A stretch of DNA of 64,000 nucleotides, taken from assembly GCA_965223435.1 (NCBI GenBank), contig CBDCWQ010000012.1:1-64000 (forward strand), read 5' to 3'. The DNA comes from CBDCWQ01 sp965223435. GTDB lineage: Bacteria > Myxococcota > Kuafuiibacteriia > Kuafuiibacteriales > Kuafuiibacteriaceae. The position numbers and the translations under genes were made by a program. Numbering within the stretch: the stretch's first letter is position 1; every line of letters begins with the position of its first letter. The notes beneath the pieces were generated by a model. That model was given only the letters and a program-made list of their open reading frames with translations. It made no database searches and had not been told where the DNA came from. Of this stretch, positions 47,689-57,344 are shown piece after piece.

Positions 47689-48180
47689 TCATGACCGCGG
47701 TCCAACCATCTCTTGGCGCCGGCGCATTCGCTCATCGAGCATGGCGTTCAGTTCCTTGGCAAATTCCCCGAGATCCCGGAAGTTCCGAAAAATGGAAGCG
47801 TAGCGGATGTATGCGACATCATCGATTTCCGCGAGGCGAACCAACACTTCTTCACCGATCAACGATGAATCCACTTCCTTTTCACCCGTGTCTTGGAGCT
47901 GTCGTTCGATGTCGTCAACCAGCTGCTCGGTGACACTCAGCGGAACCGCACGCTTTTCGCATGCAGCGCGAATCCCAGCCACCACCTTGCTGTGATCAAA
48001 CACCTCTCGGCGCCCATCACTCTTGATAACCATCGGGAGCACCTCTTCGATGCGTTCATAGGTCGTGAATCGTTTTCCGCAGTCATTGCACTCCCGCCGA
48101 CGGCGGATCACTTGCCCGTCTTTGGACAAGCGCGAGTCGATCACCTTGTTCTCCATGTTGGTGCAAAACGGACACTTCAT
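47689..48180 (-). CDS. nrdR: Transcriptional repressor NrdR
   Basis: 163 residues. The zinc ribbon is CPFC and CNDCGKRFTTYER; the ATP-cone begins VIKSDGRREVFDHSKVVAGI. It represses ribonucleotide reductase genes in response to (d)ATP. It is between glyA and ribD, a frequent neighbourhood; no NrdR box pair is seen nearby. Confidence 0.96.
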   Translation of the reverse strand: MKCPFCTNMENKVIDSRLSKDGQVIRRRRECNDCGKRFTTYERIEEVLPMVIKSDGRREVFDHSKVVAGIRAACEKRAVPLSVTEQLVDDIERQLQDTGEKEVDSSLIGEEVLVRLAEIDDVAYIRYASIFRNFRDLGEFAKELNAMLDERMRRRQEMVGPRS

Positions 48181-48295
48181 GCGAACCTTTGGGCGAACGG
48201 ATCGCCCTTCTCCCCATGGTCAGCAATATGGCGCGATTGCCCTGGGTGCGCAACAGAAAGGGGTGGGTCGCAACGCAGACCACAAAATATAGTGG

Positions 48296-49564
48296 CTAGT
48301 TTTCCCTGAGTGAAGAGGGGCTTCGGTGTGGATAGAGCGGAAAGCCAGCACACAGCGCGTGGACGTCTTCTCTTACGGAGGCCAGAATGCTTTCGTCGTC
48401 GGGCGACTTGAGGGCGCGATCGATCAAGTCCACGATGGTTCGCATCTCGGACGCCTTCATGCCTCGCGAAGTGAGCGCCGGCGTACCAATTCGGATGCCG
48501 GAGGTCACAAAGGGAGATTCAGGGTCACCGGGAATCAAGTTTTTGTTCACGGTGATATCCGCTTTGACCAAGGTTTCTTCTGCTTTTTTTCCCGTCAGCG
48601 CCTTGCTTCGCATGTCGAGTAACACCAAATGGTTGTCGGTGCCCCCGCTCAGCAGGCGGTAGTCCTTCGACAGAAAAGCTTCCGCCATGCTTTTTGCATT
48701 TTTCACAATTTGCTGCTGGTATTCTTTGAACTCCGGCTTGAGCGCCTCCCCAAAAGCAACGGCTTTCGCAGCAATGACGTGCATCAGCGGCCCACCTTGC
48801 ATCCCCGGAAAAACGCGACTGTTGATGCTTTTGGCTTCCTGGGAGCGCATCATGATAAGCCCACCGCGGGGCCCGCGAAGGGTCTTGTGGGTGGTCGTCG
48901 TCACAAAGTCTGCATGAGGAATCGGAGACGGGTGTTCGTCCGCCGCAACCAATCCCGCGATGTGGGCGATGTCCGTCATAAATTTTGCGCCCACTTCTTG
49001 GGCCATCTCGCCGAGACGCGCAAAGTCGATGACCCGAGGATAGGCGGATGCACCCGCCACCAAAAGCTTGGGTCGGTGCTCTTTCAACAACCGGTGCACC
49101 TCATCGTAATCGATCCGTTCGGTCTTTGGATCGACCCCGTAGGCAATAGGTTGATAAAGTCGACCCGAGAAATTGACGGGGGAACCGTGCGTAAGGTGCC
49201 CCCCAGCACTGAGCCCCATGGTGACATAGGCATCTCCCGGCGACAGAACGCTAAAATAAACAGCCATATTCGCCTGGGCACCGGAATGGGGCTGAACGTT
49301 GGCGGCGTCGCAGCCAAACAACCGTTGCACCCGCTCAATGGCGAGGGTTTCAGCCACATCGACGTGCTGGCAGCCCCCATAATATCGCTTCCCCGGAAGC
49401 CCCTCGGCGTACTTGTTGGTCAAGGGCGAACCCATGGCTTGCATGACCGCTTCAGAGACAAAGTTCTCGCTCGCGATCAACTCAAGGCCCTCGGCTTGGC
49501 GGACCGTTTCTTTCTCGAGAACGGCGAAGATTTCAGGGTCGGTCTTTTTGAGGGCATCCAGCAT
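48296..49564 (-). CDS. glyA: Serine hydroxymethyltransferase
   Basis: 422 residues from the ATG at 49564, preceded by GGAGGGGG. Motifs are ELIASENFVSEAV, NKYAEGLPGKRYYGGC and the PLP Lys in TTTTHKTLRGPRGG. It interconverts serine and glycine with tetrahydrofolate. The frame is open 36 codons upstream but the internal ATG has the better site and the family start. It heads the nrdR-rib-nusB operon. Confidence 0.96.
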   Translation of the reverse strand: MLDALKKTDPEIFAVLEKETVRQAEGLELIASENFVSEAVMQAMGSPLTNKYAEGLPGKRYYGGCQHVDVAETLAIERVQRLFGCDAANVQPHSGAQANMAVYFSVLSPGDAYVTMGLSAGGHLTHGSPVNFSGRLYQPIAYGVDPKTERIDYDEVHRLLKEHRPKLLVAGASAYPRVIDFARLGEMAQEVGAKFMTDIAHIAGLVAADEHPSPIPHADFVTTTTHKTLRGPRGGLIMMRSQEAKSINSRVFPGMQGGPLMHVIAAKAVAFGEALKPEFKEYQQQIVKNAKSMAEAFLSKDYRLLSGGTDNHLVLLDMRSKALTGKKAEETLVKADITVNKNLIPGDPESPFVTSGIRIGTPALTSRGMKASEMRTIVDLIDRALKSPDDESILASVREDVHALCAGFPLYPHRSPSSLREN

Positions 49565-49732
49565 ACCCCCTCCTTGCAATGGGATTCCTCGGGGATCAAG
49601 GGATTCGTGAGCCCGCGCCCAAATCCTGCGCCGTTCACCGGGGCCCGGTGGGCGCCAGCTCACATCGGACATGCGCGAACCGGCGTTGTCGGACCGGCCC
49701 GGCCCGACATGAATTCGACCCTCGCGGCCAGC

Positions 49733-50305
49733 TCAGTCGTCGGCCCACCCGCGCGCCAACCGCCTTTGGGTTCGTTGTCGAACGCGGGTCACGAACCGCG
49801 CGCGGGCCGCCTCGTCGCCAAGCGCGAAAAGCCGGTGCCGTTCCATGAGGCCCTCGCTGCCAAGAATCAGTGCTTCCCCCGGCCCCTGCACGCCAAAAGC
49901 GTGGGCTACGATCCCAAAACGATCCCACACGACCGGGCGCGTGCCGTCTGCCGGCAAACCCGGCCTTTCGCCACGCGACGACGCCAAAACGACCGTGATA
50001 ACCATCCCTCTGCTGCCCGAGGCCTCGCCCAGCCCCTTTAAGGCATCCGCCCATCGCCCGCCATCCCGAGCGCGGACGCCCTCCTGAGCGACAAACAGCA
50101 GCACCATCACGTGGGGCTTGGGGAGGTGCGTCATGGAGGCCGGTCGGTTCTTGCCAATGATGTCCTCCAAATGAAGGACGCGGTGCCCTCCCGTTGTTTT
50201 CGGATTCAAAACCCAAAATGTGACCGACGATGGAACGGGTTCGGCGGCAAATTGGCCCTGACCCGCCAAAAGCCACCCCAACGAAATCCAGGCCCACGGG
50301 CCCAT
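49733..50305 (-). CDS. Secreted thioredoxin-fold-like protein lacking active cysteines
   Basis: 190 residues from the ATG at 50305, which shares one base with the upstream stop (TGATG). An N-terminal signal sequence ends near GQFAAEP. The core (HVMVLLFVAQEGVRARDGGR, VVWDRFGIVAHAFGVQGPGE) looks like a thioredoxin-fold reading of the AhpC/TlpA type without C-x-x-C. The assignment is weak. It is coupled to the PEGA gene. Confidence 0.6.
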   Translation of the reverse strand: MGPWAWISLGWLLAGQGQFAAEPVPSSVTFWVLNPKTTGGHRVLHLEDIIGKNRPASMTHLPKPHVMVLLFVAQEGVRARDGGRWADALKGLGEASGSRGMVITVVLASSRGERPGLPADGTRPVVWDRFGIVAHAFGVQGPGEALILGSEGLMERHRLFALGDEAARARFVTRVRQRTQRRLARGWADD

Positions 50306-51120
50306 CACCGGACCCTCTTCGAGGGTAGCCCCCCCGGCCGACCTTTCCGTAGCCCCAGCCGACGGAGGTTCACCCGAATCGTCGTGTCCCGCGCGGGCCG
50401 CACCAGCCCCCTCCAAATAAAAGGCTGGTAACCCTCCTGGCGAATCTCCAGCCGATGGCGACCAGGTGTGACCCGAGAAAGCTGGCCCCGAGTCACCGCG
50501 GAACCGTCCAAGCGAAGGCGGACATGCGTGTTTGGGAGCGGCACTCCACTCGGTAAGACCAATTTGAGCGCGCCCGTCAGCGGCGGCCCCTTTCCCATCA
50601 GCGCCCGCTGAACGTGCCAGCCGAACTCTTTGTCACTGCCTCGGTCCAGGGCAGTCATCTCACCTCGGCTGATCTTCGCGGTTCGCCGCTTGACATCAAC
50701 CTCGGTGAGCACGATTCCAGCCCGGCGTAGATCTCCAGTAATCACCACCCGGAACACACTCGATGCCCCCACCGCTTGTCCGATGTTCGCAAGACATCGC
50801 GCCCCTGCGTCGTCGCACCCGGCGGCCAGCTGCATCGCGTCGAGTCCCAAAACCGGACGCGGCAAGACTTTGTAACCAGGGCGGGCCGACTGTACGGCCT
50901 GACGCATACCGAGCTCCAAACGGCGCGCGATTCCAGTCGGGAGTTTTTTGTGTTCCAGACGCAAGACCAATATGGATTCCTGAGCCTCGGCGGCCAGACC
51001 CGGACACCACACGCCCATGCCTACGGACAAAACCCAGGCACACCATAGACCTCGACGAACCCGAGATGCACCCCCAAAACCATGCCGGCTCTTATTCTGA
51101 AACGGGCGCACCAGATTCAA
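50305..51120 (-). CDS. Secreted PEGA-domain protein
   Basis: 271 residues. A hydrophobic signal or anchor near residues 25-45 is followed by an alpha/beta domain (RRLELGMRQAVQSARPGYKV) and a C-terminal PEGA repeat (VTPGRHRLEIRQEGYQPF). PEGA proteins are surface or periplasmic beta-modules common in Myxococcota. Its start overlaps the cinA-like gene by 29 bases and its stop couples to the next gene. Confidence 0.8.
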   Translation of the reverse strand: MNLVRPFQNKSRHGFGGASRVRRGLWCAWVLSVGMGVWCPGLAAEAQESILVLRLEHKKLPTGIARRLELGMRQAVQSARPGYKVLPRPVLGLDAMQLAAGCDDAGARCLANIGQAVGASSVFRVVITGDLRRAGIVLTEVDVKRRTAKISRGEMTALDRGSDKEFGWHVQRALMGKGPPLTGALKLVLPSGVPLPNTHVRLRLDGSAVTRGQLSRVTPGRHRLEIRQEGYQPFIWRGLVRPARDTTIRVNLRRLGLRKGRPGGLPSKRVR

Positions 51121-51853
51121 CCTCTCGGACCACCCACGAAGGATCGAGTCGGGCTTGAAGGGCGCTCAGCGCGCCAAAGAGGGGCCCCCGATCTCGGCAT
51201 TCCAAGGTCACCTTGACCTTGTAGGGCCCGTCGTCGAAGCGCGGATACGATCCAACTTCGACCTCCGGGAACGCTTGCACCACCTCTTCCAGGAGCTGAG
51301 CGATGCGATGCTCTTGGACCGAAAGCAAGATTTCTTGGAGCAGGATAGGACGGGCGCGAAGATGAGGCTTCAAGACTTCAAACTTGTTTTGCAAAAAACG
51401 AGGAACGCCTGGAAAGACATAGACGTTTCGTACCTTGACCAGTGGGTACTGCAAGGTGTCGCCCCCCACCAACTCTGCCCCCTCCGGCAACTCGGCCATG
51501 CGTAGGAGCGCGGCGTTTTCTGGACCCCGCGCGACCGGTGCTAAAAGAGACCACAGCGCTTCATGCCGCACCAGCTCTACACCAAAAGCTCGGCCAATCG
51601 CACGCATGGTGACGTCGTCATGGGTCGTGCCCACACCACCGGAAGTGAACACGTGGGTGTAAGCATCGGACATGGTCCTTACATCTTCCGCAATGGTGTC
51701 CACTTCGTCGCGTATGAACACCACGCGTTCCAGCCGAACGCCAAGCGACCGAAGCGCTGGAATCAAAAACGCTGCGTTCTGATCCTGGACCTTGGCGGAC
51801 AACACTTCGTTGCCGATGACGATCACCCCGGCGTTACTCACCCGATCCAACAT
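51092..51853 (-). CDS. CinA-like / molybdopterin-binding-domain protein
   Basis: About 253 residues from the ATG at 51853 (a GTG lies a dozen codons upstream). GVIVIGNEVLSAKVQDQNA, HVFTSGGVGTTHDD and VYVFPGVPRFLQ are the MoaB/CinA-N motif set. It lacks the C-terminal CinA amidase part. Likely a short CinA-type protein acting on pyridine nucleotides or similar; the substrate is not certain. It overlaps the PEGA gene. Confidence 0.85.
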   Translation of the reverse strand: MLDRVSNAGVIVIGNEVLSAKVQDQNAAFLIPALRSLGVRLERVVFIRDEVDTIAEDVRTMSDAYTHVFTSGGVGTTHDDVTMRAIGRAFGVELVRHEALWSLLAPVARGPENAALLRMAELPEGAELVGGDTLQYPLVKVRNVYVFPGVPRFLQNKFEVLKPHLRARPILLQEILLSVQEHRIAQLLEEVVQAFPEVEVGSYPRFDDGPYKVKVTLECRDRGPLFGALSALQARLDPSWVVREVESGAPVSE

Positions 51854-51970
51854 ACCCCGTAGACCCACCTCGCGTCGACCGTTCGTCACCGATACCCAGG
51901 GCGATCAGCGCATGGCCGCCCTGGTTTTCGGGCGACAACCGGCTTTGTCAGCGTTTTCGGGCAAAAGCCG

Positions 51971-52143
51971 GTCCCCTGAGTCCGTCATGCTTTGCATAAG
52001 TCGGTCGGCGATTTTTTGCTCCAGGTCGTCGAACAAAATGCGTGCATATACTCAATATGTAAGCATTTTGAGCCGAAGGCGGTTCGGTGAGATGGGGCCA
52101 AAAGCGCCAGCGATTTCGGTAAGAACTTACGGACTCGGGGGAC
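51971..52143. repeat. 173-bp inverted-repeat element (type A)
   Basis: The ends are GTCCCCTGAGTCCGT and the reverse complement of GTCCCCCGAGTCCGT, a 15-bp terminal repeat with one mismatch. An inner perfect arm CAAAATGC (52034-52041) pairs with GCATTTTG (52063-52070) around the central TGCATATACTCAATAT. A second hairpin, ACCGGCTTT/AAAGCCGGT, lies just outside at 51938-51972. There is no gene from 51854 to 52220. Confidence 0.85.
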
Positions 52144-52220
52144 TACGCCTTTTGGTTGTGGCCTTTCGCACAAAGCGGGCACTTTTTGCGCCCGTGTTTT
52201 GGATCACAACGGGCCAGTGG

Positions 52221-52919
52221 TCAACGGGTCCATGTATCGGGACCATCGTCGGTCACGGGGGCGGAAGGCGCCCCCGCCCGCGCTCTTTTGGTTCCGCCAT
52301 CCAACGAATATCGAAGCAAACTTTGCCGCGTCTGCGGAATCACACCGCGACCTTGAATATCTGCCTCGGTCTCAATCTTGACCAATCCAATGCCTCGCGC
52401 CCAAGTCCAACGAATACGAAGCGTCACGTTCTTGTCCCGTCGCAAAGATGATTCGACAACCAAACAGTCGCCAAAAGTACCCGCTTGGCTGTCGCAAGGT
52501 CCACCCACCGAAGCGATCTTGTAGTGCTCCACGGCACTCGGGCTCACGATGCTCTTCCAAGTTCGGCCGGCCACCAGCGGGGTCCGAATCAGAAAACGGC
52601 TGCGGTCTCTCAGACCCGAAGCCGTGTGTTTGAAGGCGCCGTTGCGATCGTCCACGAAGAACCCATCCTTCTTTTCGACCACTCGAACCGTCATCTCTCC
52701 CCGTTGACCCGGAAACTGCATGGCATAAGTCCAAGAAGCACCCACCGCCAATGGGGCGTACGCCTTGGTCTCGAAGGCAGGCGAAGGCGAAACCGCAGCT
52801 TTTTGGCCAGCGCAAGCGCCCCCCCACACACTCAGCCAGACCAAAGCGATGGCCCAGTGGGCGTGGATTGCTCGACCCTGGTGCTCCGGTTCCGTGGGAC
52901 TCCCAAATCTCGTTCGCAC
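52221..52919 (-). CDS. Putative lipoprotein
   Basis: 232 residues from a GTG start. A signal peptide ends in the lipobox GGACAG near residue 36. The mature part is beta-rich (GEMTVRVVEKKDGFFVDDRN, TLRIRWTWARGIGLVKIETE), reminiscent of lipid-binding envelope lipoproteins. No family is assigned. It is on the minus strand, 47 bases downstream of the HEAT-repeat gene. Confidence 0.75.
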   Translation of the reverse strand: MRTRFGSPTEPEHQGRAIHAHWAIALVWLSVWGGACAGQKAAVSPSPAFETKAYAPLAVGASWTYAMQFPGQRGEMTVRVVEKKDGFFVDDRNGAFKHTASGLRDRSRFLIRTPLVAGRTWKSIVSPSAVEHYKIASVGGPCDSQAGTFGDCLVVESSLRRDKNVTLRIRWTWARGIGLVKIETEADIQGRGVIPQTRQSLLRYSLDGGTKRARAGAPSAPVTDDGPDTWTR

Positions 52920-52966
52920 GACAGAGGCAACCTGCCCGGGTCAGTTGCAAGCCACAAGTTTTTTCT

Positions 52967-53893
52967 TCAGTCCGGGCCAACACCTTTTTCGCGCTCAAGT
53001 TCTTCCAGGGCCTCTTTGGCCACCTGACGAACCTGACTGCTGGCATGCCCACTCTTCACGGTAAAAAGGTAGGCTTCGGCCTCACGTCCACCAAGGCGAG
53101 CGATGGCAAAGAGTATTTGGGTCAAATAAGGGACCCCTTTTTGTCGCCCCGCGTCGATAAGTGCACTGACCGCCCGCGGATCCCCGATCGCAACCAGAGC
53201 ACCCATCGCAAGGAGGATCAGATTCTGGTCTTCCTCCGCATCGGCCACGATGCGCATCAGCTTCGGCACCGCCGATCCCAGCTTCCGGTCCCGGGCCACT
53301 GAGATCGCACGCGCCCGGGCGTAGGACGCTCGACTGTCTAGGGTTTGCACCACCTCGGATTCTGGTGCCCGTTGAAGTTTGAGCGCGAGCTCTACATCGG
53401 ATCGGGCCTTTTGGAACCCTTTTTGAATCAGGGCTCGAACGCTTGCACTTTGCTTGACGACCTCGGTCACCAGGACCTCCGAGTCCGTGCGCTTGGGCCC
53501 GCCGGCTGCCCTCCCCAGAGGAAACAAAGACACGGTCAGACCAAGGGCTCTTCGGACACCGGGCTCGCCGTCCACGACCCGCTTGCCTGGCTCATCCGGC
53601 GTCCGCTCGTTCCACATTTTGACCTCGACCGTCAGCTGAAACCGGACCTCGTCCTTTTTCGCCTCGCCGACACGAAAGCCGGGCAGCGCTTCCACCACCC
53701 GGCGTGCTTCCGCCTCCAGAGTCTTCTTATCGAGTGCCGAGCGAGAACCCCGCCCCGAGACGCGGTCCACGATCTCCACGTGCACCACGGGGTGTTCAAC
53801 CCTCGACCGACAGCCAAGCAATATCGCCACGAGAACAAACGGCGCGGGTGACAACGGTACTTTCGTCCGTACGCCGTGGATTCTTGGCCTCAC
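52967..53893 (-). CDS. HEAT-repeat lipoprotein
   Basis: About 308 residues from the GTG at 53893. A signal peptide ends at a lipobox, ILLGC. The C-terminal ~120 residues form HEAT-like helices (AVPKLMRIVADAEEDQNLIL, AVSALIDAGRQKGVPYLTQI, ASSQVRQVAKEALEELE). HEAT arrays bind proteins. The frame is open further upstream but that part overlaps the phosphoesterase gene. Periplasmic location predicted; partner unknown. Confidence 0.8.
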   Translation of the reverse strand: MRPRIHGVRTKVPLSPAPFVLVAILLGCRSRVEHPVVHVEIVDRVSGRGSRSALDKKTLEAEARRVVEALPGFRVGEAKKDEVRFQLTVEVKMWNERTPDEPGKRVVDGEPGVRRALGLTVSLFPLGRAAGGPKRTDSEVLVTEVVKQSASVRALIQKGFQKARSDVELALKLQRAPESEVVQTLDSRASYARARAISVARDRKLGSAVPKLMRIVADAEEDQNLILLAMGALVAIGDPRAVSALIDAGRQKGVPYLTQILFAIARLGGREAEAYLFTVKSGHASSQVRQVAKEALEELEREKGVGPD

Positions 53894-53915
53894 GCCGGGT
53901 TTCGAACGTTTCTCC

Positions 53916-54650
53916 CTAAATTCCGAGGAGGAGCCGGGTCCCAAAGTTGTGCGCCAATCCCGCGTTGGTGATCTTTTGGCGTTGGGCTTCGATATCGTAT
54001 TCGACGCGCACATACTCAAAGCGCCGGGCCTCGGTGTCATAAAGCCCCGCGCATGCGCGGGGATCGTAGTCCCGGGGCTGTCCGACGGAACCTACCGTGA
54101 CGATGTACCGCATGTCTGGCTTCAAGGTAAACCGCGGAGCCACCACATCGAGCGCATTGTCTTTTGTGAGCGCAAAAACTTTCGTGAGATGGGAGTGGCC
54201 GATGAAAGTCACGTCCGCAAGATCTTCTTTTTGTTTCAAGACTTCCCGCGCCTGATCCAACGCGAAAATGTAATCGTATTCTTCGGGTCGCCACGGCGAA
54301 CCGTGGGACAGTTCCACCTCGCCGAGCCGGTGCGTATACGGAAGCCCTTTGAGCCAAGCCATGTTTTCGCTTGAGAGCTCACTTCGGCACCAGTCCAGGG
54401 CTTCTCGGGCGGCATCGTAGTAATATGAATAATCCATCCGACCGGCGACGGCTGCATCGTGATTGCCGAGCAGGGTCACCTCTGTAAGCTCACGTAGCCG
54501 TGTACAACATGCATCCGGGTCGGCGCCGTACCCTACGATGTCCCCAAGACAATAGTACGCATCGATGTCGCCCATCTCGGAGAAGCGCGAGAGGACCGCC
54601 TCGAGCGCTTCCATGTTGCCGTGCACGTCCGAGAGGATGGCGTAACGCAT
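53916..54650 (-). CDS. Calcineurin-like metallophosphoesterase
   Basis: 244 residues from the ATG at 54650. SDVHGNMEALEAV, GDIVGYGADPD, LLGNHDAAV and IGHSHLTKVF are the metal-binding motifs of the YfcE/MJ0936 type. It hydrolyses a phosphodiester or phosphomonoester; the substrate is unknown. It diverges from the PEGA-TM gene and sits just before the HEAT lipoprotein. Confidence 0.92.
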   Translation of the reverse strand: MRYAILSDVHGNMEALEAVLSRFSEMGDIDAYYCLGDIVGYGADPDACCTRLRELTEVTLLGNHDAAVAGRMDYSYYYDAAREALDWCRSELSSENMAWLKGLPYTHRLGEVELSHGSPWRPEEYDYIFALDQAREVLKQKEDLADVTFIGHSHLTKVFALTKDNALDVVAPRFTLKPDMRYIVTVGSVGQPRDYDPRACAGLYDTEARRFEYVRVEYDIEAQRQKITNAGLAHNFGTRLLLGI

Positions 54651-54862
54651 GAACACCAACCGTACTCGGGAATAGGCACTTCTTGCAATCTTCCAGCCCC
54701 GCAAAGCCCGAAAAGCCGCGTCCTCCGCCGGTATTCCACGTCTGGGAGTGCGTGTATGGGTCCCACTTTTGCGCCGAGATGCGCCTAGGCCCTAGGGCCC
54801 ACACGACCTCCGAAACGCTTCAGCCCCCTTCGGAGCATTGGGCTGTGTTACCCTTCGTGGGT

Positions 54863-55675
54863 ATGGGGAGAGACCTAGACCCCGCCTGGTTTGGCCTCGT
54901 AGATGGCTCCGAGGATACCGAGCCTCGTGCGACACAATGGCCCCAACCCACCGACGAGCGTCCCGAGCCCCCCCCGGACGTCGAGGCGACGCAGCCTAAC
55001 TTCCGGTTACCCGCGCCGGCTGGCCCGGCTCCAAAAGCGGGCCTTCGCACCTCACCGAGTCAGCCCTTGGCCGGTTTCGGTTCAGTGCCCCCCTCTGAAA
55101 AAAGCAGACTCCAAGAGGCGGCGAAATCGGGGGCCACCAGCGACTTCTTTGCCTCATTGGGGCCAAAGGAGCCCATGCCCGTTCAAAAACAAGGCTTCTT
55201 CCACGAGTTTCGGGGCGTCCTGTGGACAGTCGGTGTGGGGCTTCTGGTTTTTGTGGGGACCGTCCTCTATTCCGGCCGGTCCAACACCCCCCGGGAGGCC
55301 ACGCCCCCCCCTATGACGCCTGCGGACACCGCGCAAAACCACCGCAATGCCCTCGTTCCACCCAAAAAAGACGAAGCCGGCGTGCCCAGCCATACCCCCT
55401 CCACGCCAACCCCAGGTGGCGAAACGACGCCAAATAGCACCGTCGAGCCGATGATGTCCATTGTGACGGTGCCCAAGGGCGCCCTGGTGGAAATTAACGG
55501 GACATTGTACGGCCGCACGCCCATCATTAAACCTGGCCCCAAAGGCGTCGACAGCCTATTTGTCAGCATCAAACTTAAGGGTCACCGGCGATGGGAAGGC
55601 CAAGTCAGCCGAAATAAGGCAGGACACTTCAGTATCCAAGCCACGCTCCAGCCCCACAATCCATCCCTTCGCTGA
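54863..55675 (+). CDS. Membrane-anchored PEGA-domain protein
   Basis: About 270 residues from the ATG at 54863. A Pro-rich cytoplasmic-like N-terminus leads to one membrane segment (WTVGVGLLVFVGTVLY), then a Pro/Thr-rich linker, then a PEGA-like domain (SIVTVPKGALVEINGTLYGR, VSIKLKGHRRWEG). This is the architecture of a PEGA kinase without the kinase. It is convergent with the TM gene at 55690. Confidence 0.8.
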   Translation: MGRDLDPAWFGLVDGSEDTEPRATQWPQPTDERPEPPPDVEATQPNFRLPAPAGPAPKAGLRTSPSQPLAGFGSVPPSEKSRLQEAAKSGATSDFFASLGPKEPMPVQKQGFFHEFRGVLWTVGVGLLVFVGTVLYSGRSNTPREATPPPMTPADTAQNHRNALVPPKKDEAGVPSHTPSTPTPGGETTPNSTVEPMMSIVTVPKGALVEINGTLYGRTPIIKPGPKGVDSLFVSIKLKGHRRWEGQVSRNKAGHFSIQATLQPHNPSLR

Positions 55676-55689
55676 ACGGTGAAACCCCT

Positions 55690-56580
55690 TTATTTGTCTC
55701 GTCCCGCCATCTCATCTTCGGTGGCTTCGATCTCGTCAGCCTCCCAGACTTCGCCTTCCCTGAGTTTCCACGCATCAGGGATCTTGAACTTCGTCCATTT
55801 GAGGCTCGACGTCTCAGCCACGCCGTGCTGCGTCACCGTGTACGTATACTCGATGTCCACAGAAGTGGCTTGCCGAGGCATCAGGGGCAACCACAGAATT
55901 CCAACCGAAACGTTGGCGGGAAAATCTGCGATGTATTTTCCCGGATCTTGAATCATGATTCGAGGCTGGGACTCACCATCCGCGCGGCCCAATACTTTGT
56001 TGCCTGTCTCTCCGCCCCAGTACAAAAGACGCATGTCCCCCCATCCCATGGAGCTTTTGGCGTCTACGCCCCAAAAAAGGAACTTCGCCTCGAGCACCGG
56101 AGGCTGGGCCTCGGTCCTCGACACGCTGTAGATATCCAATCGTGTACCGCCTTTACCAGCCGAGGTGAGGACTGGTCTCCATTGCCCCAGACGAACAACC
56201 TCGTAAGCGTCCTTAACAAAGCCAAAGCCTTCTAGACGCGCGGCCAGTTGCGCAGCATTGATCTCCCCGTCGTCGAGAAGGCGTTGCGACTGCTTGCGAT
56301 AGGCATCGGCATCGCGCCCATCGGGGTGAGCCCCATACACTTCCTTGTTGAGCCCGTCCTCGTACGCTTTGAGGGCCCCTCGGATCGTTCTCAAGTACGC
56401 GGTCTCTTCCGGCGCCCCCACACTCGCTTCCACCCTGGCCCCGAATTCTGAGCGCAGCGACGCCCTTTTTTCAGCCAATCGAAGCTTCGCCTCCTCCTCC
56501 TGTCGCTTCAGGAGAACAAAGCCGCCCCACCCAAGAATAATCGCGATGATGGCAAAAACACTGAAATATCGCCGTACCAT
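55690..56580 (-). CDS. Single-membrane-segment protein of unknown function
   Basis: About 296 residues from the ATG at 56580, with GAGG upstream. A hydrophobic segment (FSVFAIIAIILGWGGFVLL) at the N-terminus is followed by a coiled, charged region and a beta-rich domain (PPVLEAKFLFWGVDAKSSMG, SVDIEYTYTVTQHGVAE). The family is not recognised. It faces the periplasm by prediction. It is 47 bases downstream of the HAD gene on the same strand. Confidence 0.75.
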   Translation of the reverse strand: MVRRYFSVFAIIAIILGWGGFVLLKRQEEEAKLRLAEKRASLRSEFGARVEASVGAPEETAYLRTIRGALKAYEDGLNKEVYGAHPDGRDADAYRKQSQRLLDDGEINAAQLAARLEGFGFVKDAYEVVRLGQWRPVLTSAGKGGTRLDIYSVSRTEAQPPVLEAKFLFWGVDAKSSMGWGDMRLLYWGGETGNKVLGRADGESQPRIMIQDPGKYIADFPANVSVGILWLPLMPRQATSVDIEYTYTVTQHGVAETSSLKWTKFKIPDAWKLREGEVWEADEIEATEDEMAGRDK

Positions 56581-56627
56581 GCCCTCAAACACATATGTCA
56601 GTTTGGCCCGAAAGCGCAAACTGTAGC

Positions 56628-57311
56628 CTAAAGGCGCTCAAAAATAGCCGTACTCCAGCGCCGAACCACGTACTCTGCACGACTTTTCGATACACCTTTT
56701 GGGGCGAACAGCCAGGCACGCATCCCAGCGGCGATGGCCCCAGCGACGTCCGCGTCTTCGCGATCTCCGATATGGACCACCGCCTGGGGCGCAACGTTCA
56801 AAGACTCCGACAGACGCTGAAAACTTCTTGGGTGAGGCTTGAGCGCACCGGAATGGTCCGCTCCAAAAAGCGCGCTAAACGGAAGATCATCGAGCCCGAG
56901 GAGCGCGAGTTTTTCCTTGGGATCAAAATCAGAAAGGACCGCGAGTTTGAGCCCCCGCGAGGCGGAGGCTTCGACCAGCACCCTGCGCAGACCAGGATAC
57001 GGCAAGGCGTTGCGTGTAAGGGCCCTAGGCATCAGTCCCCGAAGCCGCCTCAAGTCTTCAACGGCAGCGGCCTTGTCCAGGCCGCTGGAAGCCGCCACCA
57101 AAGCAGCCTCTCGCGCTTCAAAAGCCTCAAAGTCAGGAAGCGCAGGCTCGCGACGCATTTTCTCCCGAGCGGCCAGCATGCGCAAAAGCAATCTGCGGTC
57201 TCCCCTCAGGCGCCACAGGATACGCATTTTTCGAAGACGGTACATGGTGCCGTCCAAATCGAAGGAAATCGCCAGGACCGAGTTTTGCTGAGCGCGCGCC
57301 TTGTTGCCCAC
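56628..57311 (-). CDS. HAD-family hydrolase
   Basis: 227 residues. Motif I SFDLDGTMYR, motif II LSDFD, motif III KPHPRSF and motif IV HIGDREDADVAGA are all present, with a helical cap between I and II. A soluble phosphatase of unknown substrate. It starts 33 bases after the GH57 stop. Confidence 0.92.
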   Translation of the reverse strand: MGNKARAQQNSVLAISFDLDGTMYRLRKMRILWRLRGDRRLLLRMLAAREKMRREPALPDFEAFEAREAALVAASSGLDKAAAVEDLRRLRGLMPRALTRNALPYPGLRRVLVEASASRGLKLAVLSDFDPKEKLALLGLDDLPFSALFGADHSGALKPHPRSFQRLSESLNVAPQAVVHIGDREDADVAGAIAAGMRAWLFAPKGVSKSRAEYVVRRWSTAIFERL

Positions 57312-57344
57312 AATCTCGTCTCGAAGAAAAAAGCCCCAAAGTCT

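Noticed and set aside
45721..48295. FMN riboswitch upstream of riboflavin genes
   Set aside because: The gaps before ribBA and upstream of ribD and nrdR are short and lack the conserved RFN sequences.
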